A stretch of 64,000 nt of DNA from Dromiciops gliroides (taxonomy: Eukaryota > Chordata > Mammalia > Microbiotheria > Microbiotheriidae). Where the stretch lies: contig NC_057866.1 in NCBI RefSeq assembly GCF_019393635.1, positions 172,888,403 to 172,952,402 on the forward strand. The letters are read 5' to 3'. Of this stretch, positions 34,600 through 46,608 are shown in pieces. Below the pieces are notes generated by a model. It searched no databases and had not been told where the DNA came from. It saw only the letters and a program-made list of their open reading frames with translations. The translations under genes and the position numbers were made by a program. Numbering within the stretch: the stretch's first letter is position 1; every line of letters starts with the position of its first letter.

Positions 34600-36690
34600 T
34601 CCAAAACAAAAGAACTTGTTTTTGTGCTATAATACATAGAAATGCAGAAAAATCGCTATTCAAAACTTGGTCCATATTACTTATAAAATTATAAAATATG
34701 TTACATATAAAGTAGATGATTAATTTAAAATATGAATTAACATATTTCGTTGAAATGCAGCTGTAGTGGCAATCAGAAATCATTCTCTACTTTTCTTATT
34801 CATATGGAATTTCTCTTTTAATTAATTAAACTATCCAAATATTGTCTGAAGATTTTTCATTGACTTTTCTTTGGCTTTCTTTTTTTGGAATTTAATATTT
34901 TTGTATATGTTCACCAGAAGTCTAAATTCAGAGCTGAGAAAAAAAAATCATGAGGAACAAAACTAGTTTACTAATAATTTGTCAATTTATTGGGGCAATG
35001 TTCCAGACAAGAATGTGCTTTTCCCTTTGTATCTTTTGTCTACATAAGGCCTATGTTGTCTGGGCCATGTGGTTTTTCTCCACAGTGTGATGGGGGTTGA
35101 ATTACGGGTGTGGGAGGTACAGGGTTTCACCATATGATGCATAGGAAAATGAGGCAGTCACAATGTTGGAGGTAAGTCCGACGTTGACCAGAGGTTAATG
35201 TGCTTAAGCTTTTGCTGCTCTCTCTGTCATCTCTCCCATAATTTCAGCAAGGAAGGTTCTGTTTTCTTTCTTAGTAATTATCTCTGACATGCATCTGGCA
35301 CCTTAATCCATGAGAACCTTCCTGTAGTATTTCAGGTCAGTTTCACCTTGCTGTAGGTAGGTAGACAGAGGCATCCTTGAACTGTGGATTTAAGCATGTA
35401 GTAAGATGGTGGGCCTGATTCCCATGGGCACTGATTTGAAGGGTCTGTTTTCACTGTGACTAAAATAGTATTTACCAACTGTGGTGTTGATAAGAGAGAT
35501 GATCTAGGTGAAACAAATCTTCTTACTGCTTGTGTGGCCACCTCCAACAGATTCATAAGGGTAAGCAACTAAACTATTGAAACAGTTTTACTACTATTCA
35601 TCATGCTCCAATGATCTTTGTGCCACTTTAGCCTTTTACTAGGATACCTTCTTTTAGCTTCTAAAATAAGCAAAGCATATTCCTTAAGATTATTCCATTA
35701 TAAAGGAATATATCATTATGTATAATAAATGAATATGTGATATATTCATGTAACAATATGAATTCTGCAAATAAAATTATGTTTCCTTATTGAATTATGT
35801 CATAGTTTCAGAGATGTGTTATGATGAGAAAAAAAGTTGAATTCAAGAAATCATACAGAGACACTTAAAAATAACAACTATAAACCTAAAAAAAAGTAGC
35901 AAATGATGTTCAGTTATTTCAATAGAATATTGAAAAATACTATATTGAAACTATCACTTACTTGTTGTTAAGGTAGGAAACGTTATCTTCCTGGAGAAAT
36001 ACTTCAGGATTTTGGGTGGGAGACCAGGGCAGGGTACAGGCAGCAAAAATTCATCAATAGTGCTTATACGTTTCCTTATATCTATTTCTCCTGTTTTTTG
36101 TTTGTTTGTTTGTTTTAACATTGGCCTCTTTCCAGGCATCTTTAGTACTGTTAATGAAGTTGTACTGGAAATGAAATGCAGTTCAATGACATCTTTGCTT
36201 TCCCCTTTCCTTGTGCTTCATATGAATCTCCTTTTTCTATGTCAAGGGATTCCATCATACCAAGATCCTGTGTAAGAAGAAAATAATAAAGAAACGACAC
36301 ACAGAGTAATTTCATTTTAGCTTGAAAATGTCCTGAGGATGAAAAACACAGAAGAGCAGAGTAGTAGGCACATGGCAGATGTTGATGTAATAATACTTAG
36401 TTAATTAGTAGCTAGAAGATAAAAATTCTATAAATGTGGGGAAAATTCATTACATCAAACTTTACTCTTTTGTAATTTCCAGGACTCTTTTCAGGTCTTT
36501 GCTCATTTACCTTTGTACCACTCTGAATAATGAGCTGTCCAAGGACATCCATTGTACAAATGCCATTTCAAAAGGCAATTTTTAACTTACTGGAGGGCAA
36601 ATTCCTCCTGCATATTTGTAAGCAAATGGGAGCTGCACATGAAACAGCCATTCATTACAAATCACCTCATTGAAACTCTGTTTGGAAATA
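34600..36690. other. Intergenic; possible decayed reverse LTR at 34930-35300
   Basis: Around 34980 the minus strand has CCAATAAATTG preceded by GC-richer sequence, as in an LTR, but neither edge is clear. No coding frame was recognised elsewhere. Confidence 0.3.
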
Positions 36691-36699
36691 CATCCTTGG

Positions 36700-37480
36700 A
36701 AGGCATTGTGTGCACTTGAAAGTAAAAACCTATCCAAAGAATTCTGAAGTTTCAACTCACACCAAGAAAATGGGCAAAGATGACAAAATATGGGCATGGA
36801 CAGTATTGGAGTGATCATGAAAATAATGGAAACACATATTTACTGTTGATGGATTTGTGAATTGACTCTGCCTTTTTGGAAAGCAGTTTGAAATTATGCT
36901 AAAACAAATGTCTATAACCTCTAAAAATAGAAATAAAGGTCATATATACCATTAAATATTTATAGCAGGGCATTTTGAAGCGGCAAAGAACTGGAAACAA
37001 AGTAGATCTCTATCTTTTGGACAATGGATAAACACGTGGAAATATAAATGGAATATATAATATAATATGTTATATAATGTATAGGATTTATAATGAAATG
37101 GAATATTCTTGTGAATAATGGAATATAAAAGAATATTCTTGTAAAATAAATATGATGAACAAATGGAAACATGGGAAGACATATGAAGTGATGCAATGTG
37201 AGCTAAGTATTACCAGGATGCAAATATACACAATGACCACACAACAATGTAAATGGAAAGAACAATTGCTACAAAAGAATTGAAATGTTTGTTGCAAAAT
37301 TACAATAAATAGCTTGGCCACAAAGGAGAGATATGAGAATGTGTCCCTCCTCCTTTTTTTGAAGAAATGGGGAGGGCAATGGGAATATTGGGACCTAGCA
37401 CCAATTTTCTCCCAGTTTTATATCTGTTGGTATCAAATGATAATATCCCAGCCAATGTGGGAAATTGATTTTGGACCCAT
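36700..37480 (+). mobile_element. Ancient L1 3' region
   Basis: GACTCTGCCTTTTTGGAAAG, GCAGTTTGAAATTATGCTAA, GGCAAAGAACTGGAAACAAA, then a 3'UTR-like CCTCCTTTTTTTGAAGAAAT. Same order as the young copies but heavily mutated. Confidence 0.75.
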
Positions 37481-37760
37481 TTACATACACTGAGATATGG
37501 GCTCTTCTGAGGCACTACAATAATGTAGTTCCCAGACTACACAGCACTTGGTTCTATATATGGAACAAAGATTGACCCAGTGGGACATATTTTTAACATC
37601 TATTTTTAATACTTCACACAAATATAACTATGTCTTGAAGAAGTGGGAGCTGTCTTATAATTTTTTAATCTACAAGAAAGATAAAAATCTGCCCTTAGAC
37701 TAGAGTCCTATATGTTTAAGTCAAATCATGACCAAGGTACATTATACCTCATTTATAATT

Positions 37761-37905
37761 TTTTGGCGGGGTAGGGCAATGAGGGTTAAGTGACTTGCCC
37801 AGGGTCATACAGCTAGTAAGTGTCAAATGTCTGAGGTCGAATTTGAACTCAGGTCCTCCTGAATCCAGGGCCAGCACTCTATCCACTGTGCCGCCTAGCT
37901 GCCCC
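37761..37905 (-). mobile_element. tRNA-derived marsupial SINE, reverse
   Basis: GGGCAATGAGGGTTAAGTGA to GTGCCGCCTAGCTGCCCC. It abuts the reverse-transcriptase relic. Confidence 0.93.
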
Positions 37906-37916
37906 TATTATTTTTT

Positions 37917-38405
37917 TTTAAATAGTGGACTGAAGCATGAAGAATGGACACATCAATATGGGCCAGAAGGGCTTCATGCCAACCAACGTCTGCTGTGAAC
38001 ATAATTTCCTACTGCAGTCTGTCATGGATGATGCCAAACATAAAAAGAGAATTCATGGGGTGACCTGGCTGGATCTGACAAACTCATTTGGCTCAGTGCC
38101 ACACACTGCCATCTGGTTGATGCTGAGATGGACCAGCTTGTATGACAAGGCCTTTAAAAGCCTACAGAAACTCTTGGGGCAGTAAGACTTCTATCTACTC
38201 CTAACATAGCTTTTTCACTGAATGATGACATTTCTATGGGGTAAGACAAGGTTGTTCTTTGAGTACTCTGCTTTTTCATTTGATCCTGGAACTGTTCATC
38301 CATACCCTGGTGAGGATAGTGTTAGGCTGTAGTCCTGTCATATGCAGAATGTCTTGCCATAATGGGGGGCAACAAATCATACTTAATGCGACCTCTGATT
38401 TGGAC
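37917..38405 (+). pseudogene. Relic reverse-transcriptase domain of a non-L1 LINE
   Basis: The first frame (37937-38185) contains GQKGFMP, then EHNFLLQSVMDDA and TWLDLTNSFGSVPHTAIW, which resembles RT motif A with its Asp. One frameshift later, from 38229, comes YGVRQGCSLSTLLFHLILE, a clear RT motif B. About 48 codons on, ATSDLDLIA looks like a decayed YADD-type motif C. Spacing fits one RT domain. The wording is unlike L1 ORF2 (seen elsewhere in this window) and unlike the QSGFRPGHST form of L2/CR1; it recalls R2/R4/NeSL-type LINEs, a family call made from memory. Frameshifts, stops and loss of YADD make it dead. Confidence 0.75.
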
Positions 38406-39526
38406 CTAATAGCTCATATATAGCACCTTGGCAAAAATTTGATACAATGAATACTTTTATCTTTTCCTATACATTTTTTTCGCTTTAAAAATTGTATGAT
38501 ACTAAGAGTATCTTTACCCTTTTGAATAGAACAGTTTAAAAGAGTGGTAAAAGATGACTGCTCCTTAATCAAAGTGCCAGCATAAAACCCTTGTAACTCA
38601 TATAAAATGGGCAAAGTGAATCTGCTGCCATTTGTGATAACAGTGGATATTGGTTGGACAGGTGGTCCAAGGGTTGAAGTTACTTGCTTCAATGAACCTG
38701 GAAATGCTTTCTCATCATTTTCATAGTGATACAGTGAAAATTCAGAATAAATAATTAACAGAATTAAACAGGACGCTGACTAATGGTGATCATCATGCCA
38801 AAAAAGCAACAAAGTTCAAACCAACCTGATTGCTCTAAGGTGGCAGAAAACACTTCATCTACTAATTCTCTATCATAATAACAATGTTTTTACTGTCACT
38901 GATTTCATTATGACTTTTGAAAATGTATACGTAGCTATAAAATCAGCCAAATTTGACAAAATTGAAAAATATCAAATAATGTGCCAACATCTGGCCAAGG
39001 CAGAACATAAAGAATGTAGTAACGCAGTGATAGTGGGGGTTTGGGGAGGTTGGGACCCAAGAAATCAAGTTGTACTATGTAAATTCAAAAGTAGTCAGAA
39101 GTGTTATGTTTCTGAGAAAACTAATGTCATGAGACACTTGATCAGGTGAAGCAGCTCCATAAAGAGGTAGATATATGATAGACAGTTATATAGATACATA
39201 GATATAAATATAGATATATACATAGATATATGCATTGATCACATTGCTGGTGTGAGAGTTTATAGAATAAAAATAAATGAAAGGACATGAATCTCTGTTA
39301 ATATTTATGTCATTTTAGCTGCACATAAATATTTTCATCTTTATCTGAGAAACAAACAATGGTTTTCTTTATATACAGTTATTATGAATATTTTGATTGT
39401 TTTTAATTATTATTATAGACACACATTTATTATATGTTCTATATTTATGACATGTAATATGTATTTTGAATTTGATACCATGTTTTATTATTACTACCTA
39501 TTTAGTGTGATGTTTAAAATCTAAAT

Positions 39527-39959
39527 TGTGGTAGTCTTAAATTAGAGGCTTTAGCACTAGTCCTTGGGCATTAAACATTTATTAAAGCATACAGATATTC
39601 CCATGGAGTTCAGAAAGTTAAGAAAAAAACCTACTTAGTCTAGAGTTCCAGCCTGGTCTGGTTCTTCCTCAAGTTCTCTGCCACAAGCCTGCGTCAATCA
39701 CGAACTCTCTCCAGCAAACTGATTGTGGAAGCTTTTTGTAGGTCTGGAACAGAGGTGGTCCTTACACACTGCTTCAAGCTGATTGGTTGGCATCATCCAA
39801 ATCCATTGGTTCCGAAGGTGTTCTCAAGGTGTGATTACAATCCAGTTAACTTGAAGTAGGCTAATCAGCAGTTAATCATTCTCACTTGATTCAATCAGTT
39901 TAGATTAATCTCCAGGTGGGTCTTTGAGTATCTGTTAAATCTCATTATTTCATCACATT
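39527..39959 (-). mobile_element. ERV LTR (family A), reverse
   Basis: On the minus strand it starts TGTGATGAAATAATGAG and ends ACTACCACA, with AATAAATG about 70 bp before the end. It matches the 19998-20704 LTR over CAGATACTCAAAG, TTAATCTAAACTGATTGAAT and CTGCTGATTAGCCTACTTC. Solo: no flanking proviral genes. Confidence 0.78.
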
Positions 39960-40264
39960 AGTTACTCAGAAAAAATTCTGATGTGAATCATTATGCTTTG
40001 GTAACAATTATATAGCTGAATATAATGTTGAGCTTGGTTAATATGTTTAATATTGGTGAACCACAAGTAAAGTTTCGAGGCTAAAAGACAATGGGGGTAA
40101 GGGGAAACATTTCAGACATAGAGGATGGTGTGAGCAATGGTACAGGATGTAAGTGGGAGTTGGGGAGCAATTCAATGAGTTTTGTTGTGTTCAACATGGA
40201 ATTTAGACTACAGGCAGGGAAGAGAACAAAGTACTTAATATTTTTATTTTATCATTATAATACG

Positions 40265-40400
40265 CGCCTTAATGTTAGGAAAACCTGAGTTTAGTCCTAC
40301 CCCTGACATATACTGTCTGTATGACAGGGTTAAGTCATTTTAGTAGACTAGTGAAGTCTCTAAGTTTCTAGATCTGCATGAATTAAATGGGTTTCTTCAG
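40265..40400 (+). mobile_element. MIR/MAR-type SINE fragment
   Basis: GGAAAACCTGAGTTTAGTCC, TGACATATACTGTCTGTATG. Confidence 0.5.
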
Positions 40401-40442
40401 GGAGAGTTACAGCTCAACACCAACAATGTCTCGGATCTAGGA

Positions 40443-40566
40443 TGATTGATGGTGATAAATGATGACAATGGTACCAATGATGATGGTGATGGTGATAGTG
40501 GAGATGGTGATTATGATGGGGGTGGTGGTGGTGGTGGTAAAGGTAGTGAGGGTGATAGTAATGGTA
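40443..40566. repeat. GAT/GGT trinucleotide-rich tract
   Basis: Imperfect GATGAT, GGTGAT and GGTGGT units over 120 bp; purine/thymine biased. Confidence 0.88.
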
Positions 40567-40569
40567 ACA

Positions 40570-40710
40570 TCTAAGCTATAATTTTAAAGTGTGAGTTCTA
40601 GTTCTATCATCTACTAATTAACATGTCATCTCATATCTTAGAGCCTTATTCTCTTCATCTGTAAAATGAATTTGTTGGAACTCATCACGGATTCTCCTTC
40701 CATTCTATGG
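40570..40710 (+). mobile_element. MIR, plus
   Basis: GAGTTCTAGTTCTATCATCT, CTTCATCTGTAAAATGAATT. Confidence 0.65.
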
Positions 40711-41119
40711 TAGAGAATACATTAGATGTTTTCTGAGGAAATGTGAACATGGGTAGATGCTTTGTGTAACTACAATCAACACTGGATGACCATACAGGGA
40801 AATCCACTCCAGCAAACCTCTGTTTGAATACATGCACAATGTAAGCTTTGTGATTTTTTTCAAACTTTTTTTTAACCTGTCTGGAATGTTAGAGTCATAA
40901 TTTGCTCATGCTTGTTGACTGCCTGGCTCGTGTCATATCCTACTTTGTGACTCAATTTTACAGTTTAGAAAATGAAGATGTAAAAATTGACCACATATAA
41001 GGACTGCAAATCATTTAAAGATCTTAGGATGCCATGTTTTGATCAAAGTGCACTGTTTGACTTTTGAGCCAGTTAAAAGGCTCATTCATTATCATTAATA
41101 AAATTTTTCCTATGATTTT

Positions 41120-41320
41120 ACCATGATCATAGAATCATAAATCTAGATCTGGAAGGGATATCAGAGACTATCCAGTGTAATCCATCATTTTACAGATGAG
41201 GAAACTGGGGTCTAGGTAAATTAAGTGATTTGCCCAAGGTCATGCAGCTAGTAAGTAGCAGCAGTAAGATTTGAACCAAAGTAATTTGGTCATTTCTCTT
41301 TTCATCATACCATGCCAACT
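41120..41320 (-). mobile_element. MIR, reverse
   Basis: AATCTAGATCTGGAAGGGAT, TTTTACAGATGAGGAAACTG, GATTTGCCCAAGGTCATGCA. Confidence 0.88.
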
Positions 41321-41499
41321 TAATAATATGACATTGCCTATTATAACAGACAAACTCATTGAAAAAGAAAGTGGTGATTTAGAAAATCAATTCTCTATAT
41401 TGAACACCCCATGGAATATAACAAGAAATAAGAGTGATAGATAAGATGGTCAGTCATTAAACAGTAATTATAGGATGTAAACCTAAATTCACTGATGTC

Positions 41500-42060
41500 C
41501 AAATTATATATACAGTTTGTTGAGTCGTCTCAGCCAATGTAGAGCTGACCAACTGCAGCCATTCCACTGAAAGTTTTTGTTTTCTTTTTTTAAATCATCA
41601 GTCTATCATTTACAGTGGCAGAGTACAGTAGCTGCTTGGTCTCCAGATGTTTTGATTAGTTAAACTCAGGGGAAACCCTCAATTCACCCTTCCTTTCTGA
41701 TTCAGTACAAATGTTGGCAAAGTTGAAGAGAATCATCTGTTTCCAGCTGCAGAAGCTAAATACAAAGCACATCAACTCTGTGAATAATTCATGCAATTTT
41801 TGCCTCCTGGTGTCAGTTTTTCTAAATTCTATATACATGATACCACATGTTTTTTGCAGACCAATGAAAACTCATTTGCAATTAAAATTCCTAGCCTGGA
41901 AATGTGGAAGACAAAGCAAATATTGTCTGTCTCCCTTTTCCCTTAAGATTAGCATCAGGCTCTCTATGATGACTAAAAATTACAATTGTATTTTTTTTCA
42001 TTTCCAATTAAAACCAGTAGATGCAAAAATACATCATATTTGCCAATAAGTTTGTGGGTG
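41500..42060. promoter_or_regulatory. Repeat-free block, candidate conserved non-coding element
   Basis: 560 bp of complex sequence with no repeat signature, including ACTCATTTGCAATTAAAATT and TGTTTTGATTAGTTAAACTC (homeodomain-like AT cores). A 112-codon plus frame (41711-42049) crosses it but has no recognisable motif and no splice context. Confidence 0.25.
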
Positions 42061-42124
42061 TAACACTCAAAATTTTTCTCTAGGTAGCTATAAAGACACC
42101 TTTTGATCTACCGCTTTTAGTATT

Positions 42125-42470
42125 TTTTTAGGACATTGACACATTCCTGGAGTGTTCTCCCTCGTCACCTTTGCCTTGGAGTTTTCCTGGCTTCCTTTAA
42201 ACTGAGTTTAAACACTACCTTCTGGATGATGACTTTCCTACCACCCAGTGTTTGCTAGGGCCCTTCCCTCAGAACTTACCTTCCATCCATTCTGTACGAT
42301 CCTGTATAAACTTAGGTATGAATGTGCTATTTTCTCCCAAAAGAATGAGAGCTTTTTGAGGGCAGAGACTGATTTGTTGCTTTTAAAAAAAAATATCCCG
42401 AGCAATTAGCACAATTGCTGACATGTAAAAAGCACTTAATAAATGTTTATTGACTGATTAATCAGAAGTT
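42125..42470 (+). mobile_element. L2 3' end
   Basis: CCTGGCTTCCTTTAAACTGA, GAGAGCTTTTTGAGGGCAGA, AAGCACTTAATAAATGTTTA. Confidence 0.85.
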
Positions 42471-42579
42471 TTGTTTTGTTTTTGTATTTTTTATGAGAAA
42501 TGTACGTGGAGGTTTCTTCTCATCGGATACTACTTGGGGATAGAACAAGACCTGGTGGTCTTTCAGAAAGCATAATGTA

Positions 42580-42735
42580 GGGGGCAGCTAGGTGGCTCGG
42601 CGGATAAAGAACTGGCCCTGGATTCAGGAGGTCCTGAGTTCAAATCCGGCCTCAGACAGTTGACACATACTAGCTCTGGGACCCTGGACAAGTCAACTTA
42701 ACCTTAGGAGAAGGAGAAAGAGAAGGAGAAAGCAC
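42580..42735 (+). mobile_element. tRNA-derived marsupial SINE with GGAGAA tail
   Basis: GGGGGCAGCTAGGTGGCTCG to an unusual (GGAGAA)n tail instead of poly-A. AGAAAGCA flanks both ends. Confidence 0.92.
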
Positions 42736-43089
42736 ACTATGATGCTTCTTAGGATGGGTACACTAAAATATCAAAACATTTATTTTGGGACCAGGTCTCA
42801 GCAGACTCTTTAGGTTGACTGAAAAAATAAGAATAACAAGATGTTTTTGTCTCACTTGTAGATGACTCCAAATAGATACAGGTTCAGTAGCCCTATACCT
42901 AAAGCATGGTTTATATAGAACAGTAACGTATAAACTGAGTTTAATATTTTATACTTCCAAATTGAGCACTTGTTAACAGATTTAAGTCCACACCATCAAT
43001 TTTATATCCTTCTACAATTTCTATTTAGTAAGGTATTGGAGAGGCAGTACACATTGACACCCATACATACATACGTACAGCCACACACA

Positions 43090-43265
43090 GAAAGGACCTC
43101 CGGAGGTTATGTTGTCCAACATTGTCATTTTACATATTATGATAATGAGCCCCAGACCCTTTTTTCCTGAATACTAAAGACATATTAAATGGGTGAACCA
43201 GAATTTGAATTCTAGTTCTCTCACTTCAAATTCAGAGAACTTTCTACTGCATTGCAATGCTTTAG
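43090..43265 (-). mobile_element. MIR, reverse
   Basis: CATTTTACATATTATGATAA, CAGAATTTGAATTCTAGTTC. Confidence 0.6.
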
Positions 43266-43669
43266 ATTATGTATCTGAAAAATAATATTTTTGTACCAAT
43301 TTGCTTTATTCCAAAAAAAACCAAATATGATTTGGGCTCCTACAAAGGTCTCTTGGTTGAGTTACTTGGTCACTACCTTCCTTAAGCCAACAGGAAGACA
43401 GGATACCATTGTATTAATTTTCTGGCTAGGCATTTAATTTAGGCAAGTAAGATATATGGATTGTCAACCAGGTGGTGCTGCTCTTATGTCATTAATTCAA
43501 GTGTTATCAGTTACTGGTTTGTGTATAAGACTTTCCTAAAAGATTTCAGTATCATAAGAACAGTCAATGTTAAAGTCCAAATTTAAATGAGACACTTGCT
43601 CACAAACTACTAAGGTAAAACAACATGTTCACACATAATATAACATAACAAAAAAAAACCCTTTTAGTG

Positions 43670-44290
43670 ATGGTGAGTGGCATGTATCATTGAGTTAATT
43701 AGGAAAGATCTCTTGAAGGAGGTGGCACTTAAAATAACTCTTGAAGGAAGCTAAGGTTCCAAGTGGTAGGAGTATTGACAGACAATAGCATGGAAGTAGG
43801 GAATAGAATGTTGAATATGAGAAAGAGCAATCAGGCCAATCTGGTTCAAATGTAGAATGTTTGAGGGGGTAGTGATGTATAATAACCTTGGAAAGGTAGG
43901 CTGGAGTCAGATCATGAAGAACTTTAAATTCCAAACAAAGGAGCTTATATTTTAACCTATGAACAAGTGGGAATAATTGAAGCTTCTTAACTAGGGGATT
44001 AATGGGAGTCAGAACTGCCTTAAATGAAATGAATATCTCATTGTTTATGGAAGATGGATTGGAAAGCGAAAAGACTCAATAAAAGAAAACCAATTAGAAT
44101 TATATTATAACAGTACCAGCAAACAGCTGTGAGGGACTGAATTAGGGCAGTTGTGGTGGGAATAGAGAAAAGCATTGAACATGAGATGCTGATGATGTGG
44201 AACCAATAAGACTTTGCAACTCATAGGATAAGGATGGGGTGACTGTAGGTGAAGATATGAGAAAGAATCTTGGGTTGTGAACTTTTGTGT
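43670..44290 (+). mobile_element. Old dispersed repeat, internal part
   Basis: GATCTCTTGAAGGAGGTGGC, AGGTAGGCTGGAGTCAGATC, ATGAAGAACTTTAAATTCCA, then AGCTTCTTAACTAGGGGATT: the internal segment of the widespread mammalian repeat whose 5' unit is seen at 4570. Confidence 0.6.
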
Positions 44291-45235
44291 CACTTTTGGA
44301 TCATAAAGGGGGTATAAGTAGTGGATTGTATTCACTCTCTCCACTCGAGGTCAGAGGGGAGGAGTTCCCAGAGCCTTCTAGATCATCAACCACAAGAATT
44401 CTAGCAAGTGTAGCTTTCAATAGTATTAAGAGAAACTGGTTTATTATAAAGTGTTGCTCAAAAACATCTCCCAGATGTGTTGGTTTCCTCTGATTGCCTC
44501 ACTTCATGGTTCTGCGGCTTCTGGGCAGCACTGGTTTTGGTGTCTATACCACTCCATGTGGTTTCCAGTCACTGTGATCATTCTCATCTCTCTTTTCTCC
44601 CAGAAGTTCAAATAGCAATGTTAGAGAAGGGAATGTACATGAAACCTGTAACTGAAGAAATAAAGCCACAATGTGGAAGGAAGCAAGAGTTCAGGTTTGG
44701 GAATCAAGACTGCTTGTTCATTAACCCAAAAGTATGTTTGCCTTCCTGAGGAAGATTAAACCATAAAATAGAACAATGAGTCTGAGATACTATATAAGAT
44801 TCTGGGTGAGAGAGGTTATTTCACTAGAATGCCAAAGGTTGCTGTAATGGCAAGCACAAGTTCAATTTACTTCTGAAAGGATCTTATTAGCTATTGCAAG
44901 CACTTTATGTGTTTTTGATATATGGTTATGAGCTCATTTGAGTGTTTTTCATCTTCTGAATTTTCGGTGAAATAAAATAAAGGTTGTCCTCTATCTAATA
45001 GGCACTTTTTAACCACACTTGTGGAAATCAAAACATAAGTAAATTTGGATACTTCCAGAAGGAAAATTCAGGTAGAAATAAAGAGCAAAAAAGAAAAAGA
45101 AAAAAAAACAGAAAACAAACCCTCTTGGGTTAGTCCCTGAGATTGGACTTAGTCTGTGTCAACCCAGAGTGTGGAGGATGGGTTAGCCCTGGGCTACAGG
45201 TTGCATTGTAGATTTTATATTTACTTATCTATCTA
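44291..45235. other. Intergenic, possible LTR debris
   Basis: 44290-44600 is GC-richer with overlapping open frames and a TTTATTATAAAG near 44440, but no LTR edges. No protein family was recognised. Confidence 0.3.
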
Positions 45236-45239
45236 TATG

Positions 45240-45365
45240 TTATTTTGCCTAAATAGAACATAAGCTTCTTGGAACCAGGAGATTAATTTGTCTTTGCATC
45301 TCTAGCGCCTAGAATAGTTCCTGACACATAGTAAGCAATGACTCAATATTGTTTTGTTGAAAAAC
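45240..45365 (+). mobile_element. L2 3' end
   Basis: ACATAAGCTTCTTGGAACCA, TGACACATAGTAAGCAATGA. Confidence 0.7.
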
Positions 45366-46015
45366 AGGGGTTCTTAATCTGGGTTTTCTAAACATGTGTC
45401 TATGTATGTGTATATACATATATTTACATACGTATATATAGAAAGATTATATATATATATGCATACAAATATACCTGTTTATAAACTTTATTTCAATATA
45501 ATTATTGCCCTTGGTAATTCTATATAATTTATTGCATGAATTTAACAACCTTCTGAGAAGGACTTCATGGGTTTTCACCAAACTGGCAAAGGGGCATATA
45601 TACAGAAAGGTTAAGAATTTCTAGGGAAAAAAAATGACTTTGTCAGTGAGAAGAAAAAATAATTACAAGAGTTGTTTGGCAGTTTGGTGTGGAGCTAGGG
45701 CATTGGAACTACTAGTATGAAAATATTTTAACTACAGAGTGATTGATTATGATTTTTAGGAGAAAATAAGTTATGAATCGGCACTGCTGATTATATATCA
45801 GTGTGTCAAATATGTGTGTATACATATTTTGTTGAATCTACTTGGGGTTGTACTGAAAGTACATCTCATGGAGCATTGTGGGTATGGCTTCTGGGGACCA
45901 CCCCATGAGACATATTGTAAATTTCCTTAGTGGCTTTCAGTTAGTTGGCCATGTGTGGCTCAATTTTTAACTTAAGGATGAAGTGGTTCATTCAAGGAAC
46001 ATTAAAGAGAATGAT

Positions 46016-46019
<4 letters not shown>

Positions 46020-46085
<66 letters not shown>

Positions 46086-46165
46086 GTCTCTGTATCTCTC
46101 TGTGTCTCTGTTTCTGTCTGTGTCTCTGTGTCTCTCTGTCTCTCTGTTTCTGTCTGTCTCCGTTG
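46020..46165. repeat. (TC)n microsatellite with GTCT-rich extension
   Basis: About 31 perfect TC units then TCTGTGTCTCTG-type variants. It makes spurious long Ser-Leu and Arg-Glu frames. Confidence 0.97.
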
Positions 46166-46439
46166 AACATCTCAATGCTCTTAACCCTTCCCCTAGAAAG
46201 ATGGGAGATGAGCAATTGATAATTCTCTGACTCAGAAGATACAGTAGACTTGCACATGGCAGCTGAGACTTGAACTGGTCTAGGTGGATTTAAGACTAGA
46301 ATTCAAAACTGACTCTTTCATTTTGTTCTTCTTTCCTGAGCATAGGTAACTGAATAACAAGCCTAAGAATTTTCTAGCCTTGGTGGCATCTTTGTGAATT
46401 CAAGAAGTTAAGATCCTCTGCATTCTCAGTTGATACCAG

Positions 46440-46608
46440 TTGCTCATCCACAAGAAACCTTTGCTGATCTTTCTATTTGTTAATTCTCCTTCCCTACCCA
46501 AATGCTTATGCATATGCTTGTCTATATGCTTTCTCCCCCTCTGCTACCCTCAACCTCTAATGTAGGTTCGTTGAGAAATGCTGCTGTTTTGCTTTTTACC
46601 TTTGTATC
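46440..46608 (+). mobile_element. L2 fragment, left of the LTR
   Basis: CATCCACAAGAAACCTTTGC, then TTTTACCTTTGTATC; resumes at 47144. Confidence 0.6.

Noticed and set aside
38414..38692. 92-codon minus frame next to the RT relic
   Set aside because: No recognisable motif, no codon or splice support; likely chance.
41711..42049. 112-codon plus frame in the candidate conserved block
   Set aside because: Ends in ordinary AT-rich text, no domain and no splice sites; the non-coding interpretation is simpler.
44477..44749. 90-codon plus frame
   Set aside because: No family resemblance; probably LTR-like debris.
46015..46257. Long Arg-Glu and Ser-Leu frames on both strands
   Set aside because: Produced by the (TC)n tract; the same applies at 53545-53918.
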